A stretch of 64,000 bases of DNA from Tetramitus jugosus (taxonomy: Eukaryota; Heterolobosea; Eutetramitea; Acrasida; Vahlkampfiidae), in the NCBI GenBank assembly GCA_937625935.1, contig OW569382.1, positions 1-64,000 on the forward strand. Reading direction: 5' to 3'. The translations under genes were made by a program, and so were the position numbers. The notes below the pieces were generated by a model. The model was not told where the DNA came from and did no database searches. It was given only the letters and a program-made list of their open reading frames with translations. Shown here one piece after another: positions 38,809 to 49,771 of this stretch (position 1 is the first letter of the stretch; every line of letters starts with the position of its first letter).

Positions 38809-39840
38809 ATGATAGCAATGAATCCTTGCACCATGATCCACGATGATAATCCAGGATTCTTCTCCATGAACTATGATCACTTTGTGTGCAATGACTTTGA
38901 AGAGCAGTGTCAATTCTTGGAACATGCTCAACAGTTCTGGGCACCTCAACCTCCCTCACTCTCATTCTCACAACTGCCTTCCTTCTCATCATTATCACCA
39001 AGTCCACTCCCATTGGATCATAAGAATCATCACAAAAATCATCTCAACGACAACAATACAATAATAACAACAGCAAACAGCACTGAACAACAACAAAATC
39101 ATCAGTTGATTGCATTTCGTTGTGAGCGATCACTTCACCAACAACTAGATGAAGAGATCATACCCAGCTTTAGATTTGTTCATCAACAAGCGAAAGCTAA
39201 AGCTTCAGTGCCCTTTTATGGAGCTTCTACTCGTTATCGTCAGCATCAGCCTGAACATGATGAACTTCCTCATAGCCACAACATTGACCTTTCTCACAAC
39301 CCCATGACTGACTGTTTCGATGAATTGTTTGGCGGCGACGACAACGACGAGAACATGTTGAGCGATAACTTTTTTTATTTTGGTAATAGTGTTGATCCTT
39401 CAACAACTGTGATCGCAGCAAACAATAATGATCATTTTACTCAGTACATGACATCGAAACCACACCACCAACGGCAGCAACAACAACAACAATTGAATCA
39501 ATCAGATAATAATAATAACATGATTGTTCATCAATCTGTATCAACTCCTATTCGCTTCGACCTACTTTTTGCTCCTCCAACAACAACAACAACAACAACA
39601 ACTCACTCTCATGATAATAGTCATAGCTCTCATCATCATCATCATCATGACTTTCCCATGATTAACAAAGACTTCTCTTTCCCAAGACCTCCCTCTGTAC
39701 CAACAACGATATCTTATCATGAACAACATCAGTTACAACCAACAAATGGGTTGACTGATCAGTTATATAATAATAATAACGATAATCCCAAAGTACAGCA
39801 ACAGTGGAACATGGAGAACAATCATGGCGATATCCGGTGA
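38809..39840 (+). CDS. Asn/Gln/His-rich low-complexity protein
   Basis: A 343-residue protein starting at ATG 38809. It is rich in His, Gln, Asn, Pro and Ser, with a run of seven His near residues 278-285, a Thr run just before it and several Gln and Asn runs. No folded domain is recognised; an acidic patch (DELFGGDDNDENM) lies near residue 175. Composition of this sort is common in transcriptional regulators of protists, but there is no DNA-binding motif. The low complexity makes function unclear; the frame is long and begins with ATG, supporting a real gene. Confidence 0.55.
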   Translation: MIAMNPCTMIHDDNPGFFSMNYDHFVCNDFEEQCQFLEHAQQFWAPQPPSLSFSQLPSFSSLSPSPLPLDHKNHHKNHLNDNNTIITTANSTEQQQNHQLIAFRCERSLHQQLDEEIIPSFRFVHQQAKAKASVPFYGASTRYRQHQPEHDELPHSHNIDLSHNPMTDCFDELFGGDDNDENMLSDNFFYFGNSVDPSTTVIAANNNDHFTQYMTSKPHHQRQQQQQQLNQSDNNNNMIVHQSVSTPIRFDLLFAPPTTTTTTTTHSHDNSHSSHHHHHHDFPMINKDFSFPRPPSVPTTISYHEQHQLQPTNGLTDQLYNNNNDNPKVQQQWNMENNHGDIR

Positions 39841-40425
39841 CATCACTTTGGTTATCCCAGGCCGAAAAAAAAGATACGGCTCATCTAGTTCTTTATGTGG
39901 TGAATCGTCATCGTATGTCAGCTTTGTCAGCTGTCATCAAGAATCGCGCGTTTTTTGTGCAAGCTTTTTTCACACACTGGTGATCTGAGTATTTTTGGCG
40001 AGAGATTATTCTGTGGGGGGAGCATTAAACACACAATTTTGCTGATTGCGAATTTGCTTTGTTTCTTCCTTTTCAATTCCTTTGATACCTTAATACACCA
40101 ATGACACACTCCAAACAGAAACAATGATCAGCACAAGAAGAAAGCGAAGTCGTGTTGCCATATGGCACCACACAACATTATTATTAATAAAGATTCCAAT
40201 TTACCTACATTGATTCAGTCAATCAAGGTTCAGAAGAAATTGATTTTGTATTGTCCATGACATTTTGTTTATTTGAGAGGAAAATCTTTTTGCTGTGGTG
40301 CTCGTTGGTTGAGCTATTCAAACTTCTCGGATGCATCATTTATCTGTCTTCTTTTCAGTCTTCAACAGACTTCAATAGCACAGAGAGAAAGACGAAGAAA
40401 GCTTTGAACTCAAGCAAGCATATGC
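39841..40425. other. Intergenic, nothing recognised
   Basis: AT-rich sequence between convergent genes. A 54-codon frame starting at ATG 39824 overlaps the end of the previous gene and is probably chance. Confidence 0.4.
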
Positions 40426-40728
40426 TTAACAACGGCAAGATGCCCATCCAGTGGCACGGTCCTTGGAGCAATTGCATCCCTTTCTGAAGCAAGGTTCACA
40501 ACTTTCCATGGTGGCAGTATCAGAGTGTACCATTGGGCGGAAGACTGGCTTTTGAATTGGGAATCGCTTGAAAGAGAGGTCGGAGAAACTTGCGTTCAGG
40601 CAGGCGTCGACACATCTGCCAATTTGGTATTTTCCAGTGTAGCGTGCGCGGCACTTGGAGGCACAGGAGGACTCGGCAGAGGCAACAAAGGCAATGAGCA
40701 ATAGGATGAGAACAATAAAGTATTTCAT
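40426..40728 (-). CDS. Small secreted cysteine-rich protein
   Basis: A 100-residue protein starting at ATG 40728. It opens with a clear signal peptide (MKYFIVLILLLIAFVASA, cleavage likely after ASA). The mature part has ten cysteines, arranged as CxxxC, CxxxC, CxxC, CxC and CxC with a ~30-residue cysteine-free middle, and ends in SCRC. This suits a disulfide-rich extracellular or vesicular peptide. No known family is recognised: it could be an inhibitor, an antimicrobial peptide or a signalling peptide. The even cysteine number and intact signal argue for a real gene despite its size. Confidence 0.65.
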   Translation of the reverse strand: MKYFIVLILLLIAFVASAESSCASKCRARYTGKYQIGRCVDACLNASFSDLSFKRFPIQKPVFRPMVHSDTATMESCEPCFRKGCNCSKDRATGWASCRC

Positions 40729-41854
40729 GTTAGTAGTTGTAGTATGGGTGTGAGATGTTTTTGTTTTGTTGATTGAGATTGAAAGAATTTGACTGACGTT
40801 CAATCACACGGACGGTGGCGAACACGGGGGAAGGAACACGGCAAAACAGGGAGAATATCTTGCGCCGCCAAAACTTGATTGGGTCATGGCAACAAATACA
40901 ACAACAGTCAACTGACATCAATTTTGTGGTTCTCTGCGCTTTGTTTCCCTCAACAATGAAGGAAGGTTGTGTGGCTTTTTCGTACAACCACCCCCTGCTG
41001 CTCACTTGAGTGCCTGTTGTTTCAGCTTCACCAAAGCTCGTGAACAACGATCCTGGTCGCTCTTTTTATGGTTTTTCGGTAATATTGGGACTTAATATCC
41101 GATTTACTTGTAAGTAGAGGTCCATTACTTCTGTTTCTCTTGGGTAGAAGTGAACTGTGTGACGGAGGATAGTGAGATCATGTCCTCACTTTAACTGCAA
41201 ATTACCTCCTGCTGGGTTAGCCAAACTTGGTTTTAATACAACCATTTCCGCACTGCTTGTTAGTAACGCTTGCATTGTTGTTTCGCTTTTGTTGTGGAGA
41301 AGAGGTGAAGGAGAGTCGTGAGACATCTCCGTTTCACTCCATTCACATAATTCTTGCTTTTTTCGGCCACTGCTACTTTGACTCCATCGGCTACTAAGTT
41401 GGAGATATCTTCGATGACTCTCGTTTCGATGCGTTACTGTACACCGCTTTTTTTTAATACAACCATTGCAGTTGCTCTTTTTATTGTCTTTCGTTTACAT
41501 TAGCCAACGGTCGCAGAGCGTTGGCCCTGGTAATCTGTACCTTATTTCACAAGAGCGTCATTGCTTCTGTTTCTCTTTGGTTGACGTGAACAGTTGATGG
41601 AGTGTCGTGAGGCATCTCCGCTTCACACTGTAACCCCGTCCCTACCAACATACATCAACACCGTTTGGTGTACTAGAATGATATGTTTGTCAACGGCAGG
41701 AACAATTGCTTGTTGTTCTCTTCCCGCCCAACATTTCCGTTAGAAGTTTGAGCGCCAAAAATTAATTACGAAAGCGCCAAATTCTGGGAAGAAACTCTCT
41801 TTCTTGGCTCTCGAAAAACTGTCTGAACTCTGATAAAACAAAGAAAGATCAAGG
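40729..41854. other. Large intergenic region with degenerate duplications
   Basis: 1126 bases without a supported gene. Related segments recur within 41119-41640 (listed separately). It must hold the promoters of the two divergent neighbours (starts 40728 minus and 41855 plus). Confidence 0.45.
41119..41640 (+). repeat. Degenerate intergenic repeats
   Basis: CTTCTGTTTCTCTT followed by TGAAC occurs at about 41128 and 41571. GTGAG(A/G)CATCTCCG(T/C)TTCAC occurs at about 41318 and 41606, with a looser relative near 41169. TTTAATACAACCATT occurs near 41230 and 41452. Order and partial spacing suggest two or three diverged copies of a unit of roughly 220-440 bases. Confidence 0.45.
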
Positions 41855-42235
41855 ATGTCTGAAAATCTGCTAGGAACATTCATCTCCAAAGAATATCCTC
41901 TCAAGAAAGTGTTGAGAATAGTTTCCAATGAAGCTGTTCTGGTTGTTAGGCTCAACAATGAGGTCACACCCAAGCTAAACCTCCTTGAAATTAAAGCACA
42001 AATATTGGAAGAAGAAAAACTTGTGAAACACCTCCAAAAACAAGAGCAAGAGTTAGAAGCAGCTAAGAAAGAATTGGAGAGAGCAAGATCTTTGCTCGAA
42101 CATCAAGACACAGAGATAGCCCGTCTTGAAGCCATGATTTTCTTAGAGCCTGACCTGAATGCTTCTACCATGAGTGATGTGGGTCTCAATACATCTAGTG
42201 GCTCCGAAACGAGTGATACTCTTTCTGGATCTTAG
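41855..42235 (+). CDS. Small coiled-coil protein
   Basis: A 126-residue protein starting at ATG 41855. A short N-terminal beta-like region (KKVLRIVSNEAVLVVRLNN) is followed by a coiled coil of about 55 residues (LEEEKLVKHLQKQEQELEAA and on) and an acidic Ser/Thr-rich tail. No family is recognised. The composition and clean start favour a real cytosolic gene that pairs with a partner through the coil. Confidence 0.5.
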   Translation: MSENLLGTFISKEYPLKKVLRIVSNEAVLVVRLNNEVTPKLNLLEIKAQILEEEKLVKHLQKQEQELEAAKKELERARSLLEHQDTEIARLEAMIFLEPDLNASTMSDVGLNTSSGSETSDTLSGS

Positions 42236-43001
42236 AGCAGCCAAAACTATTGTTCATGCAGCTATGAATTGACATGGCACATTTCAGAAGATGGATCTTT
42301 CGTGTTTGTTCAATAAACTATCTTCCCTCATTGAAGTAGGAAGCTTATTTTCGTTTCAATCATACTTGCACTACATAATTGTGAAGGTGCAAGTTGAATT
42401 GCAATCCTGGCGACAAACTTTTTATCGCCCTCATCTCCCTTGTTCTTCTCATTGGATTGAGACACCAGATAGCGAAGAGCTAGACAAATTATCCTTACCA
42501 AAGAACTTCTCGTCAATTCATCCACTTGTGGCACCATAGTTTGATTCTTGTTGTTGTTGCTGCTGTTGTTTCTGACTACCTTATCCGAGTAGTTCAATCC
42601 TTGAAGACAATAGAACCAACCCGCTCCAGACGCGACACATTTTACTACTTACGTACGGATACACTCTCACGATAAAATAGTGAAGACAATACGATGCAGC
42701 AGTGGGATGACTGCATCCGAGCGTCCCAAGGACGATCTGGGAAACTAAAAGAAAGGAGGACAGAGCTGCCGTGCCGGAAAAGAAAGGAAGAACAGATGAG
42801 AGCAGTGCGAAACGGAGGAGTCTCACGACCCTCCTTCATCTGTTCACCACAACAAAAGTCAAACAGAAATGAAGTTCTGCGAAGAGATATGCGGCGAAAA
42901 TTGCGAACTACAGTTCGTGCGGCGTTTGATGAATTTGTCTCACGTGATGAGCATGTTTTGCAAAGAAACCCTCTATCGCATCAAAAACACACCATTACCT
43001 A
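42236..43001. other. Intergenic with a doubtful small frame at 42694-43002
   Basis: A 102-residue basic frame starts at ATG 42694 and its stop overlaps the ATG of the calcium pump. It has many Arg/Lys and no family likeness, and is more likely chance or an upstream open frame in the pump mRNA than a protein gene. Nothing else is visible. Confidence 0.35.
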
Positions 43002-46000
43002 ATGATTCTCATGAACAACAGGAACAAAGTGCAAGATAATTCCAACCAGACAAAAGAACCTTTCAAGTACGGTCCCGAAGAACTCTCGGACTTAATGGAG
43101 TCTAATAGCTTGTCAACTTTAAACAATGACTATGGTGGTGTACATAGTATCATTGAAGCTCTGAGGACGAGTCATACTTCAGGTCTTTGTGAGTCGGATG
43201 AGAATCCATTTCATCAACGGAGGGCTCTCTTTGGAGTGAACACTTACCCCTTACCACCTGCAAAGAGTATCATTGTCATGTTTATAGAGAACTTGAATGA
43301 TCTTTCGTTGATTATTTTGATGGTGTTCTCTGTTGTATCTATTGCTTTGGGATTAGCTTTTCCTGATACACCGAATGATAGAAAATATGGTTGGATCGAA
43401 GGTTTTGCTATTTTGATGGCTGTTGTTATCGTTTCTGGGGTGTCTTCCATCAACGATTGGAACAAGGAAAGAAAATTCAGGTCATTGAACAAGGAGAGTA
43501 AAAAGATATTGATATCTGTGACGCGAGAGGACAAGACAACGGAGGTGTTGATCGATGAGATTATGGTGGGAGAAATAGTTCATTTGCGGACCGGTAAGTT
43601 TTCTTTTGTTGAAATTGTTCCAACATCTCAAATCGAACAAGTGTTAATAATTTCGTTATTCATTCGTAGGGGATCAAGTGCCAGCAGACGGTTTATACAT
43701 TACAGGATTTGATCTCAAAACAGATGAGTCAGCTGTCACTGGTGAAACAGATTTAATCAAGAAGACAAAGGATTCTCCTTTCCTAAGAAGCGGAACCCAA
43801 GTAGCCGAGGGGGGATGTGACATGGTGATCGTAGCTGTTGGTCCTTACTCACAGTGGGGTAAGGCACTTACAATGATTGCAAAAGGGAAAATGGATGAAT
43901 CTCCAGAAGAGAAGAAGGAGTTGACCAAGGAGGAAAAAAGGAGGAAGGAGGAGGCAGAATCTGGAGAAACACCATTGGAAATGAAATTGAACGGCCTTGC
44001 CACGAGTATTGGTAAGTTGGGCATTATTGCCGGTGTATTAACAACTGGCGTACTCATTATTGGTTGGGCAGTGAGAAAAGTAATCGATGTGAATCATGGC
44101 GATCAGGAATGGTCAAAGAAGGATGCTATTCAATTGGTCAACTTTATTGTTATCGGTGTTACAATTGTCGTTGTTGCGATTCCCGAGGGTTTACCTCTTG
44201 CTGTCACAATATCACTCGCTTACTCTGTACGAGAAATGTTGTTGGACAATAATTTAGTTAGGCATTTGGCTGCTTGTGAAACCATGGGGGGCGCGACAAA
44301 CATTTGTTCCGACAAAACAGGAACACTAACCTTGAACCAGATGAATGTCGTTCAAGGTTATTTTGGTGGAAAGGACTACAAAGATGCCATTCCTCAACTC
44401 CTAACAAACTTAAAAACGAAGACGATAGATCTTTTAATCGAGGGTGTAATTGTCAACTCAAAAGTTAATGTGATGATGAATGACGTAGAAAAGGAGGAAA
44501 AGCCCAAAACTGAATTTCAAAAGAAGATACATACACTCGGAGTCAAATTGGGAATAGTTAGGCAGCCAAAGGTGAGAAAGAGCAATCCTGAAGATCGATG
44601 GAAGGTAGTAGGATCAAAAACTGAAGGTGCCTTGGTTCTCATGCTAATCAAACACTTCAACAAGAATTTGGAGTACCCAGAACAAGAACTCAAGAGGATG
44701 GAGGCAAATCATTCAATCGCTCACCAATTTAGTTTTTCATCAAAGAAGAAAAGAATGAGTACTGTCATTAGATTAGATCATTTGTTCGATCCGAAAAATC
44801 CCCATATTCCTGATGTTACTCGATTGGACACTTTCAACTACAAATTTTACTCAAAAGGAGCAAGTGAATTGTTATTAGAGGATTGTAGCTATTACTTGAC
44901 GGAGAGTGGAGAGCCAGAAGCAATTGACGAAAAGAAGAAGAGAGAACTCATAAATTGTATCGACACAATGGCCAATCAGGGATTAAGAACACTATGCCTT
45001 GCTTACAAGGATTTCTCTCGTGTGTACCATCCGAGAGCTGACTTGAAACATCACGATTTTAGCATGGGAGATGGTGATTCTCTAGATGGATACATTGAAG
45101 ATCCGAGAGAGAGGGAATATTTCGAATCCATCGATGAAGGAGAGTTGGGCAAGAAAATGACGATGATTGCGATTGTGGGTATCAAAGATCCTGTTAGAGA
45201 AGAAGTACCTGCTGCTGTTTCAACTTGTAAGAAAGCTGGAATCATTGTTCGAATGGTGACTGGAGATAACATCTTGACCGCTAAACATATCGCTCGAGAG
45301 TGCGGAATTCTATCGACAGATGGTATTGCCATTGAAGGGCCAGTGTTTAGAAAAATGAACGATGATGAGATCAAGAAAATATTGCCACGGCTACAGGTGA
45401 TGGCTAGATCAAGTCCTGCGGATAAGTACAGACTTGTAACTAAGCTGAGAGAGCTAGGTGAAGTAGTCGCTGTAACAGGCGACGGTACAAACGATGGACC
45501 GGCACTCAAAGCAGCAGATGTAGGATTGGCGATGGGTTTATCAGGAACTCAAGTCGCAAAGGAAGCGAGTGATATTATTATTTTGGACGACAATTTTGAT
45601 TCAATTGTTCAGAGTGTCAAGTGGGGACGTTGTGTATTTGAAAACATTCGTCGGTTCTTACTCTTCCAAGTTACTGTCAATATTGTTGCACTAGTATTGA
45701 CAGTCATCACTGCCATCACAACATTCATCATTGGTAAAAGAGAGGAAGGAACTGGAATTATCAGATACGAACCACCATTAACAGCTATTCAGCTACTGTG
45801 GGTAAACTTAATCATGGATACTTTTGCTGCCCTTGCTTTGGCCACTGAGAAACCAACAGATGATTTACTCTTGAGGAAACCACATGGAAGAACAGAAAGC
45901 TTGATCAGTAAGAAGATGTGGGTATTCATGGGAGTGCAATCATTTTATCAACTATTGGTGCTATTACTAGAGTATTATATCGCTGAGAGGATAGGAATTT

Positions 46001-46512
46001 TTAAGTGGGAGCAGGATCCACATAGAATAGAGGGCTTGAACAGGACTCTCGTGTTCAACACCTTTGTGTTTCTCCAGTTCTTTAACCAATTCAACGCTCG
46101 AAAGATTAACTTTGAATTCAACATTCTATCGGGCATATTGAAAAGTCCTTGGTTCCTAGTCATTTCAGTGATCACTCTCGCTCTTCAAGTCGTGTTTGTG
46201 AATGTGGAAGGTAAATTTACTCAAACAATGAGATTAGATTGGCATCATTGGTTGATTAGCTTAGGCCTGGCATTCCTTTGTATTCCAATCGGTCTTGTTA
46301 CTCGGATAGTGGCGAGATTTGTCCTGTACGTGGTACAGAGAAGAAAGGAGACTGGATACCAACCCCAAGAGGACTCTGATAAGACTGAGACTGATCCTGA
46401 AGAGCCAAAAGAAACATCAGAACCAACCAAGAACAAGTCGTACGAAGTCATCTTTATTCACCAACAACCAAGGTCAACAAGTGAAAAGAAACTTGAAAAT
46501 TATCACCTCTAA
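43002..46512 (+). CDS. Plasma-membrane-type calcium ATPase (P2B), one intron
   Basis: Exon 1 (43002-43593) and exon 2 (43670-46512) join in frame (HLRTG|DQVPADG) over a 76-base intron (GTAAGT...TTCGTAG), giving 1144 residues. P-type motifs are all present: TDESAVTGETD (actuator loop TGE), AIPEGLPLAVTISLAYS (M4), CSDKTGTLT with the phosphorylated Asp at about residue 412, MVTGDNILTAKHIA and VTGDGTNDGPALKAADVG. Ten membrane segments are expected. The P2B family pumps calcium out of the cytosol or into vacuoles. The C-terminal tail (about 70 residues, starting at VVQRRKETGYQPQ) is short, and a calmodulin site there is possible but not obvious. Confidence 0.95.
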
Positions 46513-46697
46513 ACACATAAGCTCGTACCAAAAACTCTTGTTCATTCAAAATCCCAGCAACAGAGCATTAAATTTCCCCGCGGTCATCACAAATCAACGA
46601 AATTCCGATCTTGTCAACAGTCAAACTGCTTTGTTGTTAAAAAGCAACGGACAAAAGAGAAAAAATAACGAAAAACGACGAAGAGACAACACCACCA

Positions 46698-47969
46698 ATG
46701 TCATCATCATTGTCAACAACAGACAACAACAACAACAACAATGGCTTCTCCTTTCAACTTTCTCTTGGGGCCAAATTGAATGACTTGGCCGTTGATTTCA
46801 GCACCATCTTCTCCAGACCAGCCTCCCAGTCGTATCTCTCCAGGGATTTACTGCGCCTGTACAAGAAATTCTTTCTGTATGATGAACGAGTGAACGACTA
46901 TGTTCCATGGTTGGACTATTATCATCAATATGTCAACAACAACAACAAATCAACAAACGAACAACAACAGAATAAGAAGAATCATAGTAACAATAGTAGT
47001 AACAATAGTAATAGTAGTAGTAACAATAGTAGTAATAATCATGAGAGTGAGAGTATGATGTGCATGTTTTTGAATACAATGTGCGTGTACATGAATATCA
47101 CTGATTGTTTATTAATCGATAATGACGACTTTGAAAAGAATGGTCTGTATCATCATCATCATCAAGTATCATCAATCAGTAACGGCGGTGGCGGCGGCGA
47201 CAACGACAACAAGAAAATTATTCAGATTCGGGAGGAAACATATGAAGAACACGTACCACACGAGCAAATGCATCAGAGCTTTACAAAATTTCTCAGTACG
47301 TATTTTGGTGATGATCACAAGCTGTGTAAACTATTAAAGTGTGTCGATCAAGCTTTTGTGGTGGCTCTGTTGGGCAATTTGGCTGAAAGCTTATTTTTTT
47401 GCAAGTATCCAATGAGGTTCAAGGATCTACAGGGCACATGGAATATTTGTGTGCGCAAAAATGAAGAAAACTTTTCGTTTATACACAGAAGGAGAGAACA
47501 AGGACTGAAACAAGTCAACAATGCATTGTTGGCAGAGACTTTCCAATTTTCCTGGGAATTGGAGTTTGTTTCCAATAATGATCAATTTGAGCGCTTGGAA
47601 ACCATGCACGTTCGATTGATTGACTTGAATTGGAAGAGCTTATCCCCACTGTTGATGGAGCGGTTAGCGGAGGAGGAGAAAGTGGCCATGGAAAACGAAT
47701 TTCGGACAATGTTTACGGGCAATGACGGTGGTGCGATCGATGAAATTTCTCAGAATCACATGTCTGCATGTGTCAAGAGGAATAAGATGAGTCAGGAGCA
47801 GTTGGTAGAGATGCGAAAACAAGCTCTCGCTAGGCAATTGGAAGCAACCAATCAATTCAATTCAACAACAACAACAACAACGAACAATGGTAGAAACAAA
47901 GCTCCTCAAGATGAAGACACAGAAGACGATACAGCTCACGGTTCTTTTGGCTCCTGTTCCATATTGTAA
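46698..47969 (+). CDS. Unknown protein with C-terminal CaaX box
   Basis: A 423-residue protein. Asn and Ser runs occupy residues ~85-115 and a Gly run lies near 165. The rest appears folded, with WDYYHQYV- and FADQAFVVALLGNLAES-like helical parts, then a strand-rich part around FSWELEFVSNN and a helical end. It terminates in SCSIL: the last four residues CSIL fit a CaaX motif with Leu last, which favours geranylgeranylation, and another Cys lies three residues upstream. It is therefore probably membrane-attached. No Ras-like motifs are seen and the family is unknown. Confidence 0.6.
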   Translation: MSSSLSTTDNNNNNNGFSFQLSLGAKLNDLAVDFSTIFSRPASQSYLSRDLLRLYKKFFLYDERVNDYVPWLDYYHQYVNNNNKSTNEQQQNKKNHSNNSSNNSNSSSNNSSNNHESESMMCMFLNTMCVYMNITDCLLIDNDDFEKNGLYHHHHQVSSISNGGGGGDNDNKKIIQIREETYEEHVPHEQMHQSFTKFLSTYFGDDHKLCKLLKCVDQAFVVALLGNLAESLFFCKYPMRFKDLQGTWNICVRKNEENFSFIHRRREQGLKQVNNALLAETFQFSWELEFVSNNDQFERLETMHVRLIDLNWKSLSPLLMERLAEEEKVAMENEFRTMFTGNDGGAIDEISQNHMSACVKRNKMSQEQLVEMRKQALARQLEATNQFNSTTTTTTNNGRNKAPQDEDTEDDTAHGSFGSCSIL

Positions 47970-48207
47970 AAACAACATTCAAAGCTATAAAACTTTGTCC
48001 ATTCACACAATCACCATTTTTCCGTAAAGGTAAAACTACGACCGTTATTCAACTGGCGCCTCTTTTCTGTCCGGAAAACACTTGAACTTCGCCTCAAGCG
48101 AACAACAGTTCCACAAAGTCTTTCTTTAGCTTAACAGACAGAAAAAATCAACCATTTCCATCAGAAAAAAAGCAACTCACACAATATACCATATTTCTTG
48201 TATCATC

Positions 48208-49716
48208 ATGTCCTCAGAAGACAATCGTCTCGTTCTCAACCAACCCACCACACAGTCCACATTTGGTCAATCCACTTTTGTTCACAACGAACAAATGCTT
48301 CAACAATTGATTCAAATGGGATTTGATCCTGAACTGTCCAAATCAAGTCTCTTGGCCACAGGCAATCGATCTGTTGATGCTGCCATTTCTCATCTCACTG
48401 ATCCCTCTTCTTCTGTCCCTGCAACAAATACTCCGACTCCCGCCAATATTATTACTCCGACCACTACGATTGAAGATGAATCATCAACCACCACAGCAGC
48501 ACCATTATTCTCATCAGCCAATCAAGTCAAACGAACAGCAGATGTCCTGTCCAGTGCCAGAAGAGGTCTCAAGGGTGACTCACTCGAAAACAAGTTGGAA
48601 TTTGAACAGAGACAACGACAAGTCGAAGCAGAGAGAATGGCCAAGGAACGAAGAGAAGAAAAATTGAGGCTTCAACAGTTGAGACTGAGAGAGCGTGAAG
48701 AACGCGAATCTCGCATCAGAGAACAAGAAGAGAGAAGACTGAGATTTGAACAGAATTTGGTGGCAAGAAACACGGTACAAACAAACAAGTATGACATTTC
48801 TGATGTGGTCAGTGGTGGTCCTGCTGCTGTCACCTCAACTACTAGTGTCCCTACTAGCTCTGCTTCTACAGGTGGTAGTTCAAGTAGCTCAGGTGCAAAG
48901 AGAGATTGTGCGATTCAGGTAAGATTGCCAGATGGATCCAGTGTGACTACAACATTGCAAAGTGATTGTACATTGCATGATTTGTACATGTTTGTTCATG
49001 GTGCTGCACCTGAATTCTCTCATGAACAATTTTCATTGATTTCTCCGTTTCCCCGACGTGAATACAATCCACAAGAGTTGGATTTGAGCACAGTGTCACT
49101 GAGTCAAGCAGGGTTGGTGCCACGTGGTTCCATTGTTGTACAACAATTGAAGAGCAGAGGTGTTGTGACTCGAGGGGAGTCCGATGCTACGACTGCTGCA
49201 ACAACCACACCTGACACTGATGATACTCACGGTGGTGATGAAGATCACGATATGACTGGTGGTGGAGATAATGAAGAGAGTGCATTCCAAGGTGAAGCCA
49301 GATCACTTGGTGACACAACTTCTCATCTCGAATTGTTGGTCATGAACGGTCCATGGTTGCAAGTCAGTGAGGAAGAAGCAGAATTGAACAGCATTCAAAA
49401 CACTCTTCCACAAGCAACAGCAACTGTGAATTACCACCCCATTTCAATCTTTAGACCAAAGTCATGGGTCGATCAGAACTGTGATACCAGGAGAAGAACA
49501 GCTATTAATTTCATGGGACAATCGCTCGTTTCAGAGTCCAGAATCGATCCTTCCAACGGTGTCATGACCAGTCTCACAGGAGCATTCAAGTTGCGCATGG
49601 GTTATCGTGACAGAAGGACAGAGATGTCTCTGGCAATGAACGGAGAAGCAGCACGCACCTACACAATCTTGTCCTTGACAAGCGAGGTTCTCGTGTTGGG
49701 TACAAGCCCTAAATAA
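48208..49716 (+). CDS. UBA-UBX protein (p97/Cdc48 cofactor type)
   Basis: A 502-residue protein. A UBA domain (about 28-70; MLQQLIQMGFDPELSKSSLL) is followed by a charged coiled coil (about 125-185; Arg/Glu-rich) and a UBX domain (about 233-316; CAIQVRLPDGSSVTTTLQSD, then ISPFPRREYN as the FxxPRR-like p97-contact loop). This is the UBXN1/SAKS1 order. An extra C-terminal region of ~180 residues with an acidic stretch and a folded end (MSLAMNGEAARTYTILSL) is unlike those proteins. It should bind ubiquitin and Cdc48 in the cytosol and guide ubiquitylated clients. Confidence 0.85.
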   Translation: MSSEDNRLVLNQPTTQSTFGQSTFVHNEQMLQQLIQMGFDPELSKSSLLATGNRSVDAAISHLTDPSSSVPATNTPTPANIITPTTTIEDESSTTTAAPLFSSANQVKRTADVLSSARRGLKGDSLENKLEFEQRQRQVEAERMAKERREEKLRLQQLRLREREERESRIREQEERRLRFEQNLVARNTVQTNKYDISDVVSGGPAAVTSTTSVPTSSASTGGSSSSSGAKRDCAIQVRLPDGSSVTTTLQSDCTLHDLYMFVHGAAPEFSHEQFSLISPFPRREYNPQELDLSTVSLSQAGLVPRGSIVVQQLKSRGVVTRGESDATTAATTTPDTDDTHGGDEDHDMTGGGDNEESAFQGEARSLGDTTSHLELLVMNGPWLQVSEEEAELNSIQNTLPQATATVNYHPISIFRPKSWVDQNCDTRRRTAINFMGQSLVSESRIDPSNGVMTSLTGAFKLRMGYRDRRTEMSLAMNGEAARTYTILSLTSEVLVLGTSPK

Positions 49717-49771
49717 ACCACTGCAATCAAACAAGTAATTAATGTATATAATAATTGTAATATTTACATGT

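Noticed and set aside
38196-38846. A 216-residue plus-strand frame before the Asn/His-rich gene
   Set aside because: Starts at GTG, low complexity, no domain; more likely promoter and 5' leader.
42694-43002. A 102-residue basic frame overlapping the calcium pump start
   Set aside because: No family likeness and it overlaps the ATG of a certain gene; kept only as a note in the intergenic entry.
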